Origin: Firmicutes bacterium UBA5388
Lineage (GTDB): Bacteria > Bacillota > UBA4882 > UBA10575
NCBI GenBank assembly: GCA_002409975.1
Contig: DHOO01000090.1
Coordinates: 10,816-34,201, forward strand
Reading direction: 5' to 3'
Length of the DNA stretch: 23,386 nucleotides
The notes under the pieces are model-generated. The model worked only from the letters and a program-made list of their open reading frames with translations. It did no database searches and had not been told where the DNA came from. Of the stretch, positions 1 through 7,338 are shown piece by piece (position 1 is the first letter of the stretch; every line of letters starts with the position of its first letter). Both the position numbers and the translations under genes were made by a program.

Positions 1-1
1 A

Positions 2-694
2 ATGAATCCCTTTTTAGCGATTTTAATTGTCTTATTAATCGGTATAGGGATTGGTCTCTTAAATGGCTTGTTGGTTACGAAAATCGGGATACCATCTTTA
101 ATTACAACTCTGGCGATGGGGATCATCTGTGTCGGTTTTATCTATATGTATACCAATGGTTTATCCTTATACGGCGATATGCCGGAATCCTTCCTTTTCC
201 TAGGAAGGGGGAACATCGCAGGAATACCGTTTTTAGTGGTCATCATGCTCATGATTGTTCTGTTGGCTCATTTCATGATTAATAACTTCAAAGTTGGCAA
301 GTATATGCAGGCGACCGGGGCTAATAAAAGAGCCGCCAGAATTGCCGGGATCAATACCGACTTTTATAAAGTTCTGGGACTAATCTTATCTAGCTTTGGG
401 GCAGCCTTAACCGGTATCCTCTTAACATCGAAGTTGGGCACGGCTAATCCGGAAGGCGCCACCGGTTTTATGACGGATTCGTTTGCCGCCGCTTTAATGG
501 GGCAAACGGTGTTAAGTATTGGGAGAGCAAAACCTTTCGGCACTTTTATTGGTGTTTTGATGATTGGGGTGATTAGTAATGGAATGACCTTGGCCGGGGC
601 CCCCTACTATATGCAAGATATTACAAAAGGGGCCATCATTATCTTATCCGTGACGATTACCTCACTGCAAAATAAAAGGCAGATGGATGTCTAG
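2..694 (+). CDS. Sugar ABC transporter permease, RbsC type (5'-truncated by window)
   Basis: This is the inner-membrane channel subunit of a ribose/galactose-class (CUT2) sugar importer. The visible 230 residues are almost all hydrophobic, with about six or more membrane segments. They carry family features: a G-L-N-G-L-L-V-x-K segment near residue 20, the I-P-S-L-I-T-T-L-A-M-G run, and the cytoplasmic A-T-G-A-N-K-R-A-A-R-I-A-G-I loop near residues 103-117 that contacts the ATPase. Members of the family are usually about 310-340 residues, so roughly 90 N-terminal residues lie outside the window, and the ATG at base 2 is probably internal. The binding-protein gene follows after 65 bases on the same strand, so the ATPase gene is expected upstream. 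The substrate cannot be read from the sequence. Confidence 0.9.
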   Translation: MNPFLAILIVLLIGIGIGLLNGLLVTKIGIPSLITTLAMGIICVGFIYMYTNGLSLYGDMPESFLFLGRGNIAGIPFLVVIMLMIVLLAHFMINNFKVGKYMQATGANKRAARIAGINTDFYKVLGLILSSFGAALTGILLTSKLGTANPEGATGFMTDSFAAALMGQTVLSIGRAKPFGTFIGVLMIGVISNGMTLAGAPYYMQDITKGAIIILSVTITSLQNKRQMDV

Positions 695-715
695 GCGGAA
701 ATAAGCGGTTTTTAC

Positions 716-737
716 TTACCTCTTCAGAGGGAGGTAA
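716..737 (+). promoter_or_regulatory. Intergenic hairpin between permease and binding-protein genes
   Basis: TTACCTC at 716-722 pairs with GAGGTAA at 731-737 around an 8-base loop, and is followed by a run of A rather than T. It lies just before the strong ribosome site AAGGAGGA (746-753) of the next gene. A role in processing or differential stability of the transporter mRNA is likely but inferred. It lacks the T tract of a terminator for this strand. Confidence 0.4.
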
Positions 738-759
738 AAAAATAAAAGGAGGAGAAGAA

Positions 760-1692
760 ATGAAAAAGTTGTCGGTTGTCCTGGTTATGCTGTTCGTGGT
801 AGTTTTCTCGGTTAGTGGTTTGAGCGCAGGTAAAGTTAAGGTTGGTTTTATCGCCACCAACTTTTCTTCCGAAGCCCAGGCGCGGGTCGCCAAAGCTTTT
901 GAAGACGATGTCAAAAAGCGGGGCTGGGAGCTGGTTAAGCTGAATTCAATGGGTTCGATTGAAACTCAATCCAGCCAGTTGGAGAATTTAGTGCAAATGA
1001 AGGTTGACGCGATTGTGATGGCGATGGGTCATCCGGCCGAGATTAAAAGCGCGGTTGACAAAGTCTTGGCCGCCGGCATTCCTCTGATTACCATTGACTC
1101 CGGTTATGTTGAAGGGGTAGTCGCGGATATTACGGCCGATAATTTTGTCATGGGCGCGAAAGTATCAACCTATCTCCTTGATTCCCTCGGCGGTTCCGGT
1201 AACATTATCGTGATTAAGTTCCAAAAGCACCAAGGCTGCCGCCGTCGTGGCAAAGTGCTTGATGCCGTCCTCAGCGAATATCCGAATATTCACGTCTTGG
1301 ATGAATATGGCGTGGTGGCTACGGCAAAATTCCTGGATGATACCCGGTCGGCGATGGAAACCTATGTTTTAAAATATGGGGATAAAATCGACGGGGTCTG
1401 GTGTGCTTTTGACCAGTTGGCTTATGTGGCCGCCGATGTCTTGGCCGAATATGGTTATAAGGATAAGCTGGTCGTCGGTGTTGACGGCAATGCAGAGACA
1501 TTCAAGAGAATTAAGAATGGCAAGATGACGGCTACTGTAGCTCAACCCCTGGAAGCGATGGCCGTCCGGGCTGTTGAGATCGTTGATAAAATCGTGGTTA
1601 AGAAAATGGATCCCAATACAGCTGCCGGTAATAAGATTATTTACGTCGATGCGCCTTTAATTGACAACAACAATTTACCCAGGGGATATTAA
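760..1692 (+). CDS. Periplasmic sugar-binding protein, RbsB-like
   Basis: This is the solute-binding subunit of the CUT2-type importer whose permease lies just upstream. Residues 1-23 form a Sec signal peptide (K-K, hydrophobic core, cleavage near L-S-A) with no lipobox cysteine. The mature protein has the two-lobe periplasmic-binding-protein 1 fold: it starts K-V-K-V-G-F-I-A-T, has the D-A-I-V-M-A motif near residue 87, G-I-P-L-I-T-I-D-S near 107-115, and V-V-G-V-D-G-N-A-E-T near 238-247. Its length of 310 residues is normal for the family. The start is set by AAGGAGGA seven bases upstream. A kinase gene follows. The ligand is probably a pentose or a similar monosaccharide or polyol, but it cannot be named. 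An unlipidated binding protein suits a cell with a periplasm. Confidence 0.9.
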   Translation: MKKLSVVLVMLFVVVFSVSGLSAGKVKVGFIATNFSSEAQARVAKAFEDDVKKRGWELVKLNSMGSIETQSSQLENLVQMKVDAIVMAMGHPAEIKSAVDKVLAAGIPLITIDSGYVEGVVADITADNFVMGAKVSTYLLDSLGGSGNIIVIKFQKHQGCRRRGKVLDAVLSEYPNIHVLDEYGVVATAKFLDDTRSAMETYVLKYGDKIDGVWCAFDQLAYVAADVLAEYGYKDKLVVGVDGNAETFKRIKNGKMTATVAQPLEAMAVRAVEIVDKIVVKKMDPNTAAGNKIIYVDAPLIDNNNLPRGY

Positions 1693-1753
1693 TAGACTCT
1701 ACGAAAATGGAGATAGTAACCTATTAGGTGGCACGGTTCAAATCTAGTAATCA

Positions 1754-1790
1754 ACCTAAATACGTTGGAATAATTCCAACGTATTTAGGT
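1754..1790. promoter_or_regulatory. Perfect 17-bp inverted repeat before the kinase gene
   Basis: Bases 1754-1770 and 1774-1790 are exact reverse complements (arms begin ACCTAAATACG) around a 3-base TAA loop. No T tract follows, so it is not a standard terminator. It ends 32 bases before the kinase start. It could be an operator for a dimeric repressor, or an mRNA hairpin separating the transporter and kinase messages. Confidence 0.7.
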
Positions 1791-1821
1791 ATTTATGACA
1801 AGGAAAATTAGGGGTGAGCGA

Positions 1822-3270
1822 ATGCATTACTTTCTTGGCGTCGATATGGGAACTTCTTCGATTAAAGCAACGCTGCTCGATGAGGAAGCCAATATCCTTT
1901 TCACCAAAAAAATCGCTGTGCAATTAATCAATCCGGCGGAGGGGATTTATGAGATTGATCCCATAAAAACCTGGTGGCAAGGTTTCTCTTCAATTTGCGC
2001 CGGGCTCAAGGCCGAGGTGGATCTTCATTCCGTAAAAGCAGTTTGTGTCAGTTCGGTTTGCGGTTCATTCGTACCGGTAGACCAAAATTTCAACCCTTTA
2101 TATAACGCCATTCTCTACGGGATCGATACGCGGGCGAAGAAACAGGTTGCCTTCCTTAATGAAAAGTATGGGGAGGAATATCTTCGGGAACACTTGGGGG
2201 GTCTTTTTAACACTCATTCCGTCATTCCCAAATTTTTATGGCTAAAAGAAAATTACCCGGATCTTTATCAAGAATGCCGGTATTTTGTCGAGAGTAATAA
2301 CTTCGTTACTGCGCGGTTGACCGGCACGGCGCGCTGGGATTTTCCGACGGCCGCCGGGACGCGGTTGGTCGATTTCCAGACCATGAACATCCCGGAGAAA
2401 ATTTTATCCGACAACGGGCTGGATCAAGGGAAAATACCCGATTTTAGCTGGCCAACAGCTAAAATCGGCGAGGTTCATCATACGGCGGCGACGGCGACCG
2501 GGTTGAAAGCAGGGACCACCGTTGTACAGGGCGCGTGTGATATCAACGCGGAAGCAATGGCCATCGGCGCGATCAATCCTGGGGATTTAGTCTTCGTTTA
2601 TGGTTCGACGATTAGCTCCTTGCTGACGATCGAGCGATATATTACGCTAAAAGGATTTAACCCCGGGATGTCCATCTTGGAAAACACCTATCGTTTGGGA
2701 GGGGCATCTTCATCAGGAGCCCGGTTTATCGATTGGATGGATCAGTTGATCGGCGAAAGCTACTTGAACAATCGCGCCGATTTACCTACCGGCATCCTGA
2801 TCCTACCTTACCTTGACGGGGCCAGGGTTCCCTTTGATAATCCTTTGGCCAAGGGAGTCTTTTTCGGTCTCCAAAGAAAGACGGAGAAGAAGGATTTATA
2901 TCTCGCGGCGCGTGAAGCCATCGGTTATGAAGTGGGATTATTGCTCGACAAACTAAACTCGGTTTACCCGGTATCCGGTACGATCAAGGCTATGGGCGGC
3001 TTGACCAATGATCAAGCTCTAATGCAGATGATCTCCGATATCACGGGGAAGAAACAGAAGGTTTATAAGGGGATCGATGCTTCCTTCGGGGATGCCCTCC
3101 TGGCAATGACCACAAGCTATTCATTAATAGAGATCGATCAGTTGGTAAACGTGAGAAAAGTGCGTAACCCAAGTACCATCTTTACTCCGGATGAAACTAT
3201 GCACCAAGCATATCAGCCTTTAGTCGGAAAATACAATCGATTATATGAAAACCTGAAAGAGTTGTTTTAA
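1822..3270 (+). CDS. FGGY-family carbohydrate kinase (xylulokinase-like)
   Basis: This is a cytoplasmic sugar kinase that would phosphorylate the sugar or polyol brought in by the upstream transporter, using ATP. The start at 1822 is chosen over an ATG at 1795 because GGGGTG lies 5 bases upstream and the protein then opens with the FGGY phosphate-binding motif V-D-M-G-T-S-S-I-K. The N-terminal domain includes the W-W-Q-G-F segment. The catalytic base is probably the Asp in G-A-C-D-I-N-A-E-A-M-A-I-G-A. The C-terminal ATPase domain carries A-M-G-G-L-T-N-D (adenosine motif) and D-A-S-F-G-D-A-L-L-A. The 482 residues match the family. Xylulose is the usual substrate of the nearest subgroup, but FGGY specificity cannot be read reliably from sequence. 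Transcription ends at the hairpin at 3365. Confidence 0.88.
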   Translation: MHYFLGVDMGTSSIKATLLDEEANILFTKKIAVQLINPAEGIYEIDPIKTWWQGFSSICAGLKAEVDLHSVKAVCVSSVCGSFVPVDQNFNPLYNAILYGIDTRAKKQVAFLNEKYGEEYLREHLGGLFNTHSVIPKFLWLKENYPDLYQECRYFVESNNFVTARLTGTARWDFPTAAGTRLVDFQTMNIPEKILSDNGLDQGKIPDFSWPTAKIGEVHHTAATATGLKAGTTVVQGACDINAEAMAIGAINPGDLVFVYGSTISSLLTIERYITLKGFNPGMSILENTYRLGGASSSGARFIDWMDQLIGESYLNNRADLPTGILILPYLDGARVPFDNPLAKGVFFGLQRKTEKKDLYLAAREAIGYEVGLLLDKLNSVYPVSGTIKAMGGLTNDQALMQMISDITGKKQKVYKGIDASFGDALLAMTTSYSLIEIDQLVNVRKVRNPSTIFTPDETMHQAYQPLVGKYNRLYENLKELF

Positions 3271-3364
3271 ATATATTAAATTAAGGATTGTGGGTAAATT
3301 TTAAATACAATCTTGATGTGAGAGAAAGAATTTAAGAGTTTTGCGGATAATACGGAGTATGTAA

Positions 3365-3402
3365 GGGGCTGTCTCAAGTAGAGGCAGCTCCTTTACTTTA
3401 TA
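3365..3402 (+). terminator. Rho-independent terminator after kinase gene
   Basis: GGGGCTGTCTC (3365-3375) pairs with GAGGCAGCTCC (3381-3391), allowing two G-U pairs, around the 5-base loop AAGTA. It is followed by a T-rich tail (CTTTACTTTAT). It lies about 95 bases after the kinase stop and closes the first operon. It also separates that operon from the oppositely oriented lipoprotein gene. Confidence 0.8.
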
Positions 3403-3425
3403 AGGTAATTTAGGTTGGGCCTTGG

Positions 3426-4001
3426 TTACTGTTTTGTAAAGAGTAAGTAACCACCTTCGCCTTCGCTATCAAAAGTGTAAGAAAACCCAGTTTCTTGACG
3501 CGACATTTCCAGGTTCTCTACCCTTAAAGTATTAGCATCTGATAAAAACCCGTCTACTAAAAGCTCGTTAGCAAGGGTTCCTAATAACTCATCTTCATAT
3601 TCCTCTCTTGCCCTAACATGAAAGGTGTCTGTGATCGTATCGCCAATCGTGGTTTTATGGGCCAGTATAAATTTATCGCCTAACAAATCATCATCCGAGT
3701 CAGTGATATTTACGTAACCTGCATTAAAAATGCTACAAGTTGTCTTACCTTTGTAATAGAGATAGGAATCGCCGCCTCCAATTTGGCTCTGAACTGTAAT
3801 TTCAATGGCAGGTTTTAGATCTACGCTTTTCCATCTCCCTATATAAACACTAAAATCAAAACCGTCACCGTTATTTCCTCCTCCGTTTCCATTATTGTCT
3901 CCCCCACCATTGTTACTTCCACCTCCACTACTACATCCGAAGAAGACTAACGCTAAAACGACTAGTACGAAACTGACTAAAAAAATCTTTTGCCTTAACA
4001 T
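3426..4001 (-). CDS. Small exported lipoprotein of unknown function
   Basis: I do not recognise the family. The 191-residue product has a basic, strongly hydrophobic signal peptide ending in V-F-F-G-C, so Cys23 is the likely lipidated residue. A flexible Gly/Asn-rich linker follows (about residues 24-47), and then a compact domain of about 145 residues beginning F-D-F-S-V-Y-I-G-R-W-K-S. The linker and the beta-rich domain, with its aromatic and charged alternation, suggest a surface-anchored ligand-binding or scaffold module, but no catalytic motif is visible. It faces the kinase operon tail to tail. Its upstream region shares a 15-base element with that of the other lipoprotein gene in the window (22262-23161), which suggests common control. 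Confidence 0.75.
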   Translation of the reverse strand: MLRQKIFLVSFVLVVLALVFFGCSSGGGSNNGGGDNNGNGGGNNGDGFDFSVYIGRWKSVDLKPAIEITVQSQIGGGDSYLYYKGKTTCSIFNAGYVNITDSDDDLLGDKFILAHKTTIGDTITDTFHVRAREEYEDELLGTLANELLVDGFLSDANTLRVENLEMSRQETGFSYTFDSEGEGGYLLFTKQ

Positions 4002-4042
4002 TTATATAATCCACCCCTTTATTTAAAAATTAATACTAATTC

Positions 4043-4081
4043 ATTATAAAGGGTCGGTTCTAAACAAAAACTAAACAAAAA
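4043..4081 (-). promoter_or_regulatory. Promoter and tandem 11-mer upstream of lipoprotein gene
   Basis: Read on the minus strand, TATAAT (4048-4043) lies 42 bases before the start codon. Upstream of it are two perfect tandem copies of the 11-mer TTTTTGTTTAG (4081-4060). The 15-base subsequence at 4063-4077 (plus strand AACAAAAACTAAACA) recurs upstream of the other lipoprotein gene. The gap between this element and the -10 box is 14 bases here and 13 there. It may supply the -35 region or an activator site. Confidence 0.6.
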
Positions 4082-4122
4082 TTTGTCATGGAATAATTAA
4101 AAAAGCAGACGCCCCACTGGAC

Positions 4123-4152
4123 TTGACAAGAAATGTATGTTTGTATTATGGT
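4123..4152 (+). promoter_or_regulatory. Orphan sigma-A-like promoter
   Basis: TTGACA (4123-4128) is followed by TATTAT (4144-4149, 15-base spacer) or TATGGT (4147-4152, 18-base spacer). The -35 is a perfect consensus. No intact gene follows: downstream sequence runs into the transporter and toxin remnants. It may be the left-over promoter of a lost gene, or it may still transcribe the fused reading frame to 4462. Confidence 0.45.
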
Positions 4153-4180
4153 AATAATAAAAAGATTATAAAGCAAAGGA

Positions 4181-4288
4181 AAATTACGCAGGGGCCTGGT
4201 CCTACCTATTGATGCAACGGGGCATACCTGGTTTTGGCTATTGATCTCGGGCTTGATTGGTTTTGTATTAGGCGATATATTCCTTTTT
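4181..4288 (+). pseudogene. Fragment of a DMT/EamA-family transporter
   Basis: In the frame of 4241, the sequence reads R-G-L-V-L-P-I-D-A-T-G-H-T-W-F-W-L and then I-S-G-L-I-G-F-V-L-G-D-I-F-L-F. The S-G-L-I-G-F-V-L-G-D-x-F-L-F run is characteristic of the loop and fourth-helix region of EamA-type drug/metabolite exporters, which are normally about 300 residues. Only about 36 residues survive, with no start codon, and the frame runs straight on into the toxin remnant without a stop. The assignment rests on recognising the motif and has not been searched. Confidence 0.55.
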
Positions 4289-4305
4289 GAGACAGGAGAT
4301 AGCCG

Positions 4306-4462
4306 ATGGCGAGATATAGAGTGGATGTATCAGAACTCGATAGGTTATCGCAAGCTAATAGTGAAGAACTACATTGTTTTCTTCACAATCAACGAGAAGT
4401 CAAAGGTCGTTGATGTTGAAAGAATCCTCTACGCGAGGCGCGATTGGCTCCGAATTTTGTAG
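4306..4462 (+). pseudogene. ParE/RelE-type toxin with internal deletion
   Basis: An AGGAG (4294-4298) precedes ATG 4306, which opens M-A-R-Y-R-V-D-V-S-E-L, a typical ParE N-terminus. That frame then goes out of register and stops. The C-terminal half of the same family continues in another frame from 4343: G-Y-R-K-L-I-V-K-N-Y-I-V-F-F-T-I-N and then R-I-L-Y-A-R-R-D-W-L-R-I-L, ending at 4462. Full toxins are about 95-105 residues and only about 50 remain, so about 50 codons of the middle have been lost near 4336-4343. An intact toxin cannot be made. No complete antitoxin gene is visible; a short frame ending Q-E-I-A-D-G-E-I at 4319 could be its tail. Confidence 0.65.
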
Positions 4463-4764
4463 AATGACAAGGTCGCGGTCATACTTTTCGTAGTGTTTGC
4501 TTTTTACCTCTCGCGTTCCTTGCAGAACCGTCCGTAAGGTTGGGACAGCCGGGACGGGAACGTAGTATGGCTATCAGTTACAAGAAATTATGGGGAACCC
4601 TCTATTTTTGCCAAAATCATTTGATACAAATAATAGCTCCTTTAGTGATCTCCACTAAGATTTTTGGCGTGAGTTTAAAAACGGCATTTGGAGTTCCGGC
4701 GGCGGCCTATATTTTTTTATATTGCAAAATCCCCGATTATGGGGATTAGAAAGGTAATAATCCT
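4463..4764 (+). other. Probable decayed region with no confident gene
   Basis: This stretch has only a short open frame (4540-4749). From ATG 4567 it begins M-A-I-S-Y-K-K-L-W, the usual opening of a small XRE/HTH regulator family, but the homology appears to stop after those nine residues and no good ribosome site is present. The rest (I-F-G-V-S-L-K-T-A-F-G-V-P-A-A-A-Y) I cannot place. A hairpin AATCCCC/GGGGATT lies at 4728-4747. I read the stretch as part of the gene-remnant zone rather than as a functional gene. Confidence 0.35.
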
Positions 4765-4815
4765 AGAAAGACCAACTGATCATTATACTACCTGATTTAG
4801 GGTCTTTCTTTTTTG
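4765..4815 (+). terminator. Probable terminator with long loop
   Basis: AGAAAGACC (4765-4773) pairs exactly with GGTCTTTCT (4801-4809), followed by TTTTTT. The loop is 27 bases, longer than usual. It would insulate the Hsp70 operon from transcription coming out of the remnant zone. Confidence 0.5.
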
Positions 4816-4824
4816 GTGCGCCTC

Positions 4825-4929
4825 AGAGCAACGGCTGCCAATTAACCGGGCTAAAACTGTGGGAGGGGTCAGACCTCCAATAAACTTCAGTAGGCGATTA
4901 ACTATTCCAGGGATATATACAACGACCTT
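4825..4929 (-). pseudogene. C-terminal remnant of a short-chain dehydrogenase
   Basis: The minus strand reads K-V-V-V-Y-I-P-G-I-V-N-R-L-L-K-F and then T-P-P-T-V-L-A-R-L-I-G-S. The pattern V-x-x-P-G-x-V-N-R-L-L followed by a Pro-containing turn and V-x-R-L-x-G is typical of the last 35-40 residues of classical SDR proteins (such as DltE/YdfG-like). The catalytic Tyr-x-x-x-Lys and the Gly-rich nucleotide motif are absent, so only the tail remains. No start or ribosome site fits. The family assignment is from motif memory only. Confidence 0.45.
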
Positions 4930-4973
4930 TGAGCGCTTGGTCAATGTTTTATCCGACAATATGTAATATCCAT

Positions 4974-5001
4974 TTGCAATGATGATAAAAGATATTATAA
5001 T
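4974..5001 (+). promoter_or_regulatory. Sigma-A-like promoter of the Hsp70 operon
   Basis: TTGCAA (4974-4979), a 16-base spacer and a perfect TATAAT (4996-5001) lie 36 bases before the first start codon. The AAGGAG ribosome site follows at 5020-5025. I find no CIRCE repeat (TTAGCACTC-N9-GAGTGCTAA), so HrcA control is not indicated. Confidence 0.6.
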
Positions 5002-5036
5002 GTATTTAATGAGCTTTTGAAGGAGAATAAAGACAG

Positions 5037-5627
5037 ATGATCGATTTCCATAATGAACTAGCAAAGTTTGATTTCTTTACTGTAGACGAGGATTTTACTG
5101 GGTTTCACCATGAATCGTTACCAATTCTTAAGGTCTTCAACTCTACTTTCCAGCGGTTTTGCAAAGAACTGAACGGCGCTAATATTCAACTGGAAGAGGT
5201 AGTGTCGCTTTTAGCGGAAAACAATGAAAGTGAAAAGAATGCCGCCGAGTTAAAAAAGGAGCTTAATAAATACGAGGAAGAAAATCTTTCCCTGGTTCGA
5301 GGGGTAGTGAGTATCCTTGATCAACTTGAGGATTTATACAGGTACTCATTACAGCATGAAGATGCAGGTTGGTCTGGGCAGATGCGGCTTTTATGGAATA
5401 ACACCGCCGCCAGCCTTGTAGCGCATGGTATTACTCGGATTGAAGGTGAAGCCGTTCTTTTTAATCCTCAAATTCATGCGGTCGTACAGATAAAAGAAGA
5501 AAAAAACTTGCCGCACGGAATGATCCTTGAAGTTTTCCGTTGCGGATATCTATATAATGCTCATGTGTTGCGAAAAGCCAGTGTGGTTGTGAATAAAAAT
5601 GAGGAGAGGGATGAAAGCAATGAGTAG
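5037..5627 (+). CDS. GrpE-like nucleotide exchange factor
   Basis: This is probably the ADP/ATP exchange partner of the Hsp70 encoded next. The 196-residue protein has an atypical N-terminus (about residues 1-55) and then a charged coiled-coil stretch (residues 55-95, E-x-N-E-S-E-K-N-A-A-E-L-K-K-E-L). A C-terminal beta-type wing follows: H-A-V-V-Q-I-K-E-E-K-N-L-P-H-G-M-I-L-E-V and G-Y-L-Y-N-A-H-V-L-R-K-A-S-V-V-V, matching the GrpE ending G-Y-x-x-x-x-R-V-L-R-x-A-x-V-x-V. AAGGAG lies about 11 bases before the ATG. Its last codons overlap the start of the Hsp70 gene by 8 bases, implying translational coupling. The middle is divergent, so it may be specialised for this one Hsp70. Confidence 0.8.
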   Translation: MIDFHNELAKFDFFTVDEDFTGFHHESLPILKVFNSTFQRFCKELNGANIQLEEVVSLLAENNESEKNAAELKKELNKYEEENLSLVRGVVSILDQLEDLYRYSLQHEDAGWSGQMRLLWNNTAASLVAHGITRIEGEAVLFNPQIHAVVQIKEEKNLPHGMILEVFRCGYLYNAHVLRKASVVVNKNEERDESNE

Positions 5628-7338
5628 AATTGTGGGTATTGATTTAGGCACTTCTACCTCGGAGATAGCAATTTTAGAAGGGAAAAAACCATTTGTCATC
5701 CCCAACCATTTGGGCGAAAAGATCACTCCCTCCGCGGTAGGTCTGACTGACGGGGGAAGAATTGTTGTCGGCAAAGAGGCGCGGGATCAATTATTATTTA
5801 AACCCGAAGATACAGTCATTGAGGTTAAAAGACTGATGGGGAGCTTAGAGACGGTTACCATGGGGGGAAAAGAATATACCCCGCAACAGATCTCCTCGTT
5901 TATTCTGGCCTATCTCATGGATTGTGCCCGTAAGTATTTAGGCGAGGATATTGACAGGGCGGTGATCACTGCGCCTGCCTATTTTTCCGATGCGCAGCGA
6001 CGGGCTACCGTGGAGGCAGGGAAACTTGCTGGAATTAAGGTGGAGAGGATTATTAACGAGCCAACCGCTGCATCACTTGATTACGGTATTGACCATATGC
6101 AAACCTGCCAAAACATCCTTCTCTATGATCTGGGCGGGGGTACTTTTGATGTCACAGTCCTTGAAATGTTTGAAGGTGTTCTCGATGTCAAGGCAAGCAG
6201 CGGTAATAATAAGCTGGGGGGAAAAGATTTTGACCAGCGCTTGATGAACTATCTACTGGAGCAGTTTATCACCAAACACGGTCTGGATCTTTCTAACGAC
6301 AAAAGGACCATGATGAGGTTGAAGGAAGCGGTAGAAACATGCAAGATTGCTTTGAGCGAGGCCGATGAGCACCACCTGGTTATTCCGTTTTTTACCGAGG
6401 TGGAGGGAAATCCGGTTTCACTTGAAGAGATGGTGAGCAGGGAAATGTTTGAAGGGCTAATTAAAGAGTTGATCGATAGCACGGAAAAACAGATAAGTAC
6501 TGTTTTATCCGATGCACGACTCGCCGCCTCGGAGCTTGATCTTATACTACTGGTTGGTGGTTCTACACGTATTCCTTATGTCAGAAAATTCATCGAGCAG
6601 ACCTTGGGGAAAGCTCCTCAATTCGTAGTAGACCCGGAACTGGCGGTTGTGAGAGGAGCGGCTGTTCAAGCGGGTATTTTAAGTGAAGAACTATCAAGTG
6701 GCGAGGATATCTTAATCACAGATGTCTGCCCATACACCCTCGGCACATCCGTACTTGGTTATATCGGAGGTCTTCCCCATACCGACATTTATGATGTCAT
6801 TATTCCGAGAAATGTTACCATTCCGACAGTTAAAGAAAAAGTATACATGACCGTATATGATCAACAAACCGCAGTTGAAATTAATATCTATCAAGGGGAA
6901 TATAAAAAAGCTTCGGACAATAATTTCCTTGGAAAAATCATGCTAAAAGGAATTCCACCTGCTCCCGCTGCTGAGGAAAAGATTAAAATTTCCTTCGCCT
7001 ATGATGTTAATGGGATCCTGCAAGTAGAAGGGGAAATACTGAGCACGGGTAAAAAGGCTAATTTAATGATCGAAACAACCGGCGTTGAAATGGTAACAGA
7101 GATTGAGCCGGAGGGTTGGGAAACGGCGCCTAATGCCCGCAAATACAAGGCGATTATCAAGAAAGCCGAACGCTTGCTTAAAGAAGATGAAACATTGTAT
7201 TATAGTGTTGATATGGAGAGCTTGATTAGGAAGATAAAAATAGGTTTAAAAGAGGGCGAGGATCCAGAAATTCTTGCGCAACTTAAAGAGGAGCTTCACG
7301 AGATCATTTACGAACTTACGGAGGAAGGAGATGCTTAA
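5620..7338 (+). CDS. Hsp70 chaperone, DnaK-like (accessory)
   Basis: This is an ATP-driven cytoplasmic protein-folding chaperone. The ATPase domain (about residues 1-360) has the phosphate-1 motif V-G-I-D-L-G-T-S-T-S, the P-A-Y-F-S-D-A-Q-R segment, I-I-N-E-P-T-A-A-S-L-D-Y-G, phosphate-2 Y-D-L-G-G-G-T-F-D-V, and the adenosine motif L-V-G-G-S-T-R-I-P. A beta substrate-binding domain follows (about 370-500), with D-V-C-P-Y-T-L-G, and then only about 70 residues of helical lid. At 572 residues it is shorter than housekeeping DnaK (about 610-640) and lacks an acidic EEVD-like tail. I chose the start at 5620, 9 bases after GGAGAGGG; ATG 5611 would add three residues. The downstream TPR gene overlaps its stop by 8 bases. 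The private GrpE- and J-like partners argue for a client-specific system. Confidence 0.92.
   Translation: MSRIVGIDLGTSTSEIAILEGKKPFVIPNHLGEKITPSAVGLTDGGRIVVGKEARDQLLFKPEDTVIEVKRLMGSLETVTMGGKEYTPQQISSFILAYLMDCARKYLGEDIDRAVITAPAYFSDAQRRATVEAGKLAGIKVERIINEPTAASLDYGIDHMQTCQNILLYDLGGGTFDVTVLEMFEGVLDVKASSGNNKLGGKDFDQRLMNYLLEQFITKHGLDLSNDKRTMMRLKEAVETCKIALSEADEHHLVIPFFTEVEGNPVSLEEMVSREMFEGLIKELIDSTEKQISTVLSDARLAASELDLILLVGGSTRIPYVRKFIEQTLGKAPQFVVDPELAVVRGAAVQAGILSEELSSGEDILITDVCPYTLGTSVLGYIGGLPHTDIYDVIIPRNVTIPTVKEKVYMTVYDQQTAVEINIYQGEYKKASDNNFLGKIMLKGIPPAPAAEEKIKISFAYDVNGILQVEGEILSTGKKANLMIETTGVEMVTEIEPEGWETAPNARKYKAIIKKAERLLKEDETLYYSVDMESLIRKIKIGLKEGEDPEILAQLKEELHEIIYELTEEGDA

Noticed and set aside
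4540..4749. A 69-codon open frame on the plus strand
   Set aside because: There is no good ribosome site, and only its nine residues from ATG 4567 resemble an XRE regulator start. It lies inside the remnant zone, so it is recorded as decayed DNA and not as a gene.
4940..5036. CIRCE or other heat-shock operator before the Hsp70 operon
   Set aside because: No TTAGCACTC/GAGTGCTAA pair is present, even loosely. The region shows only a sigma-A-like promoter.
4783..5064. A 93-codon minus-strand frame running over the Hsp70 promoter
   Set aside because: Only residues 46-80 look like a real protein (SDR tail). The upstream part overlaps the promoter and start of the GrpE gene and reads as chance sequence.
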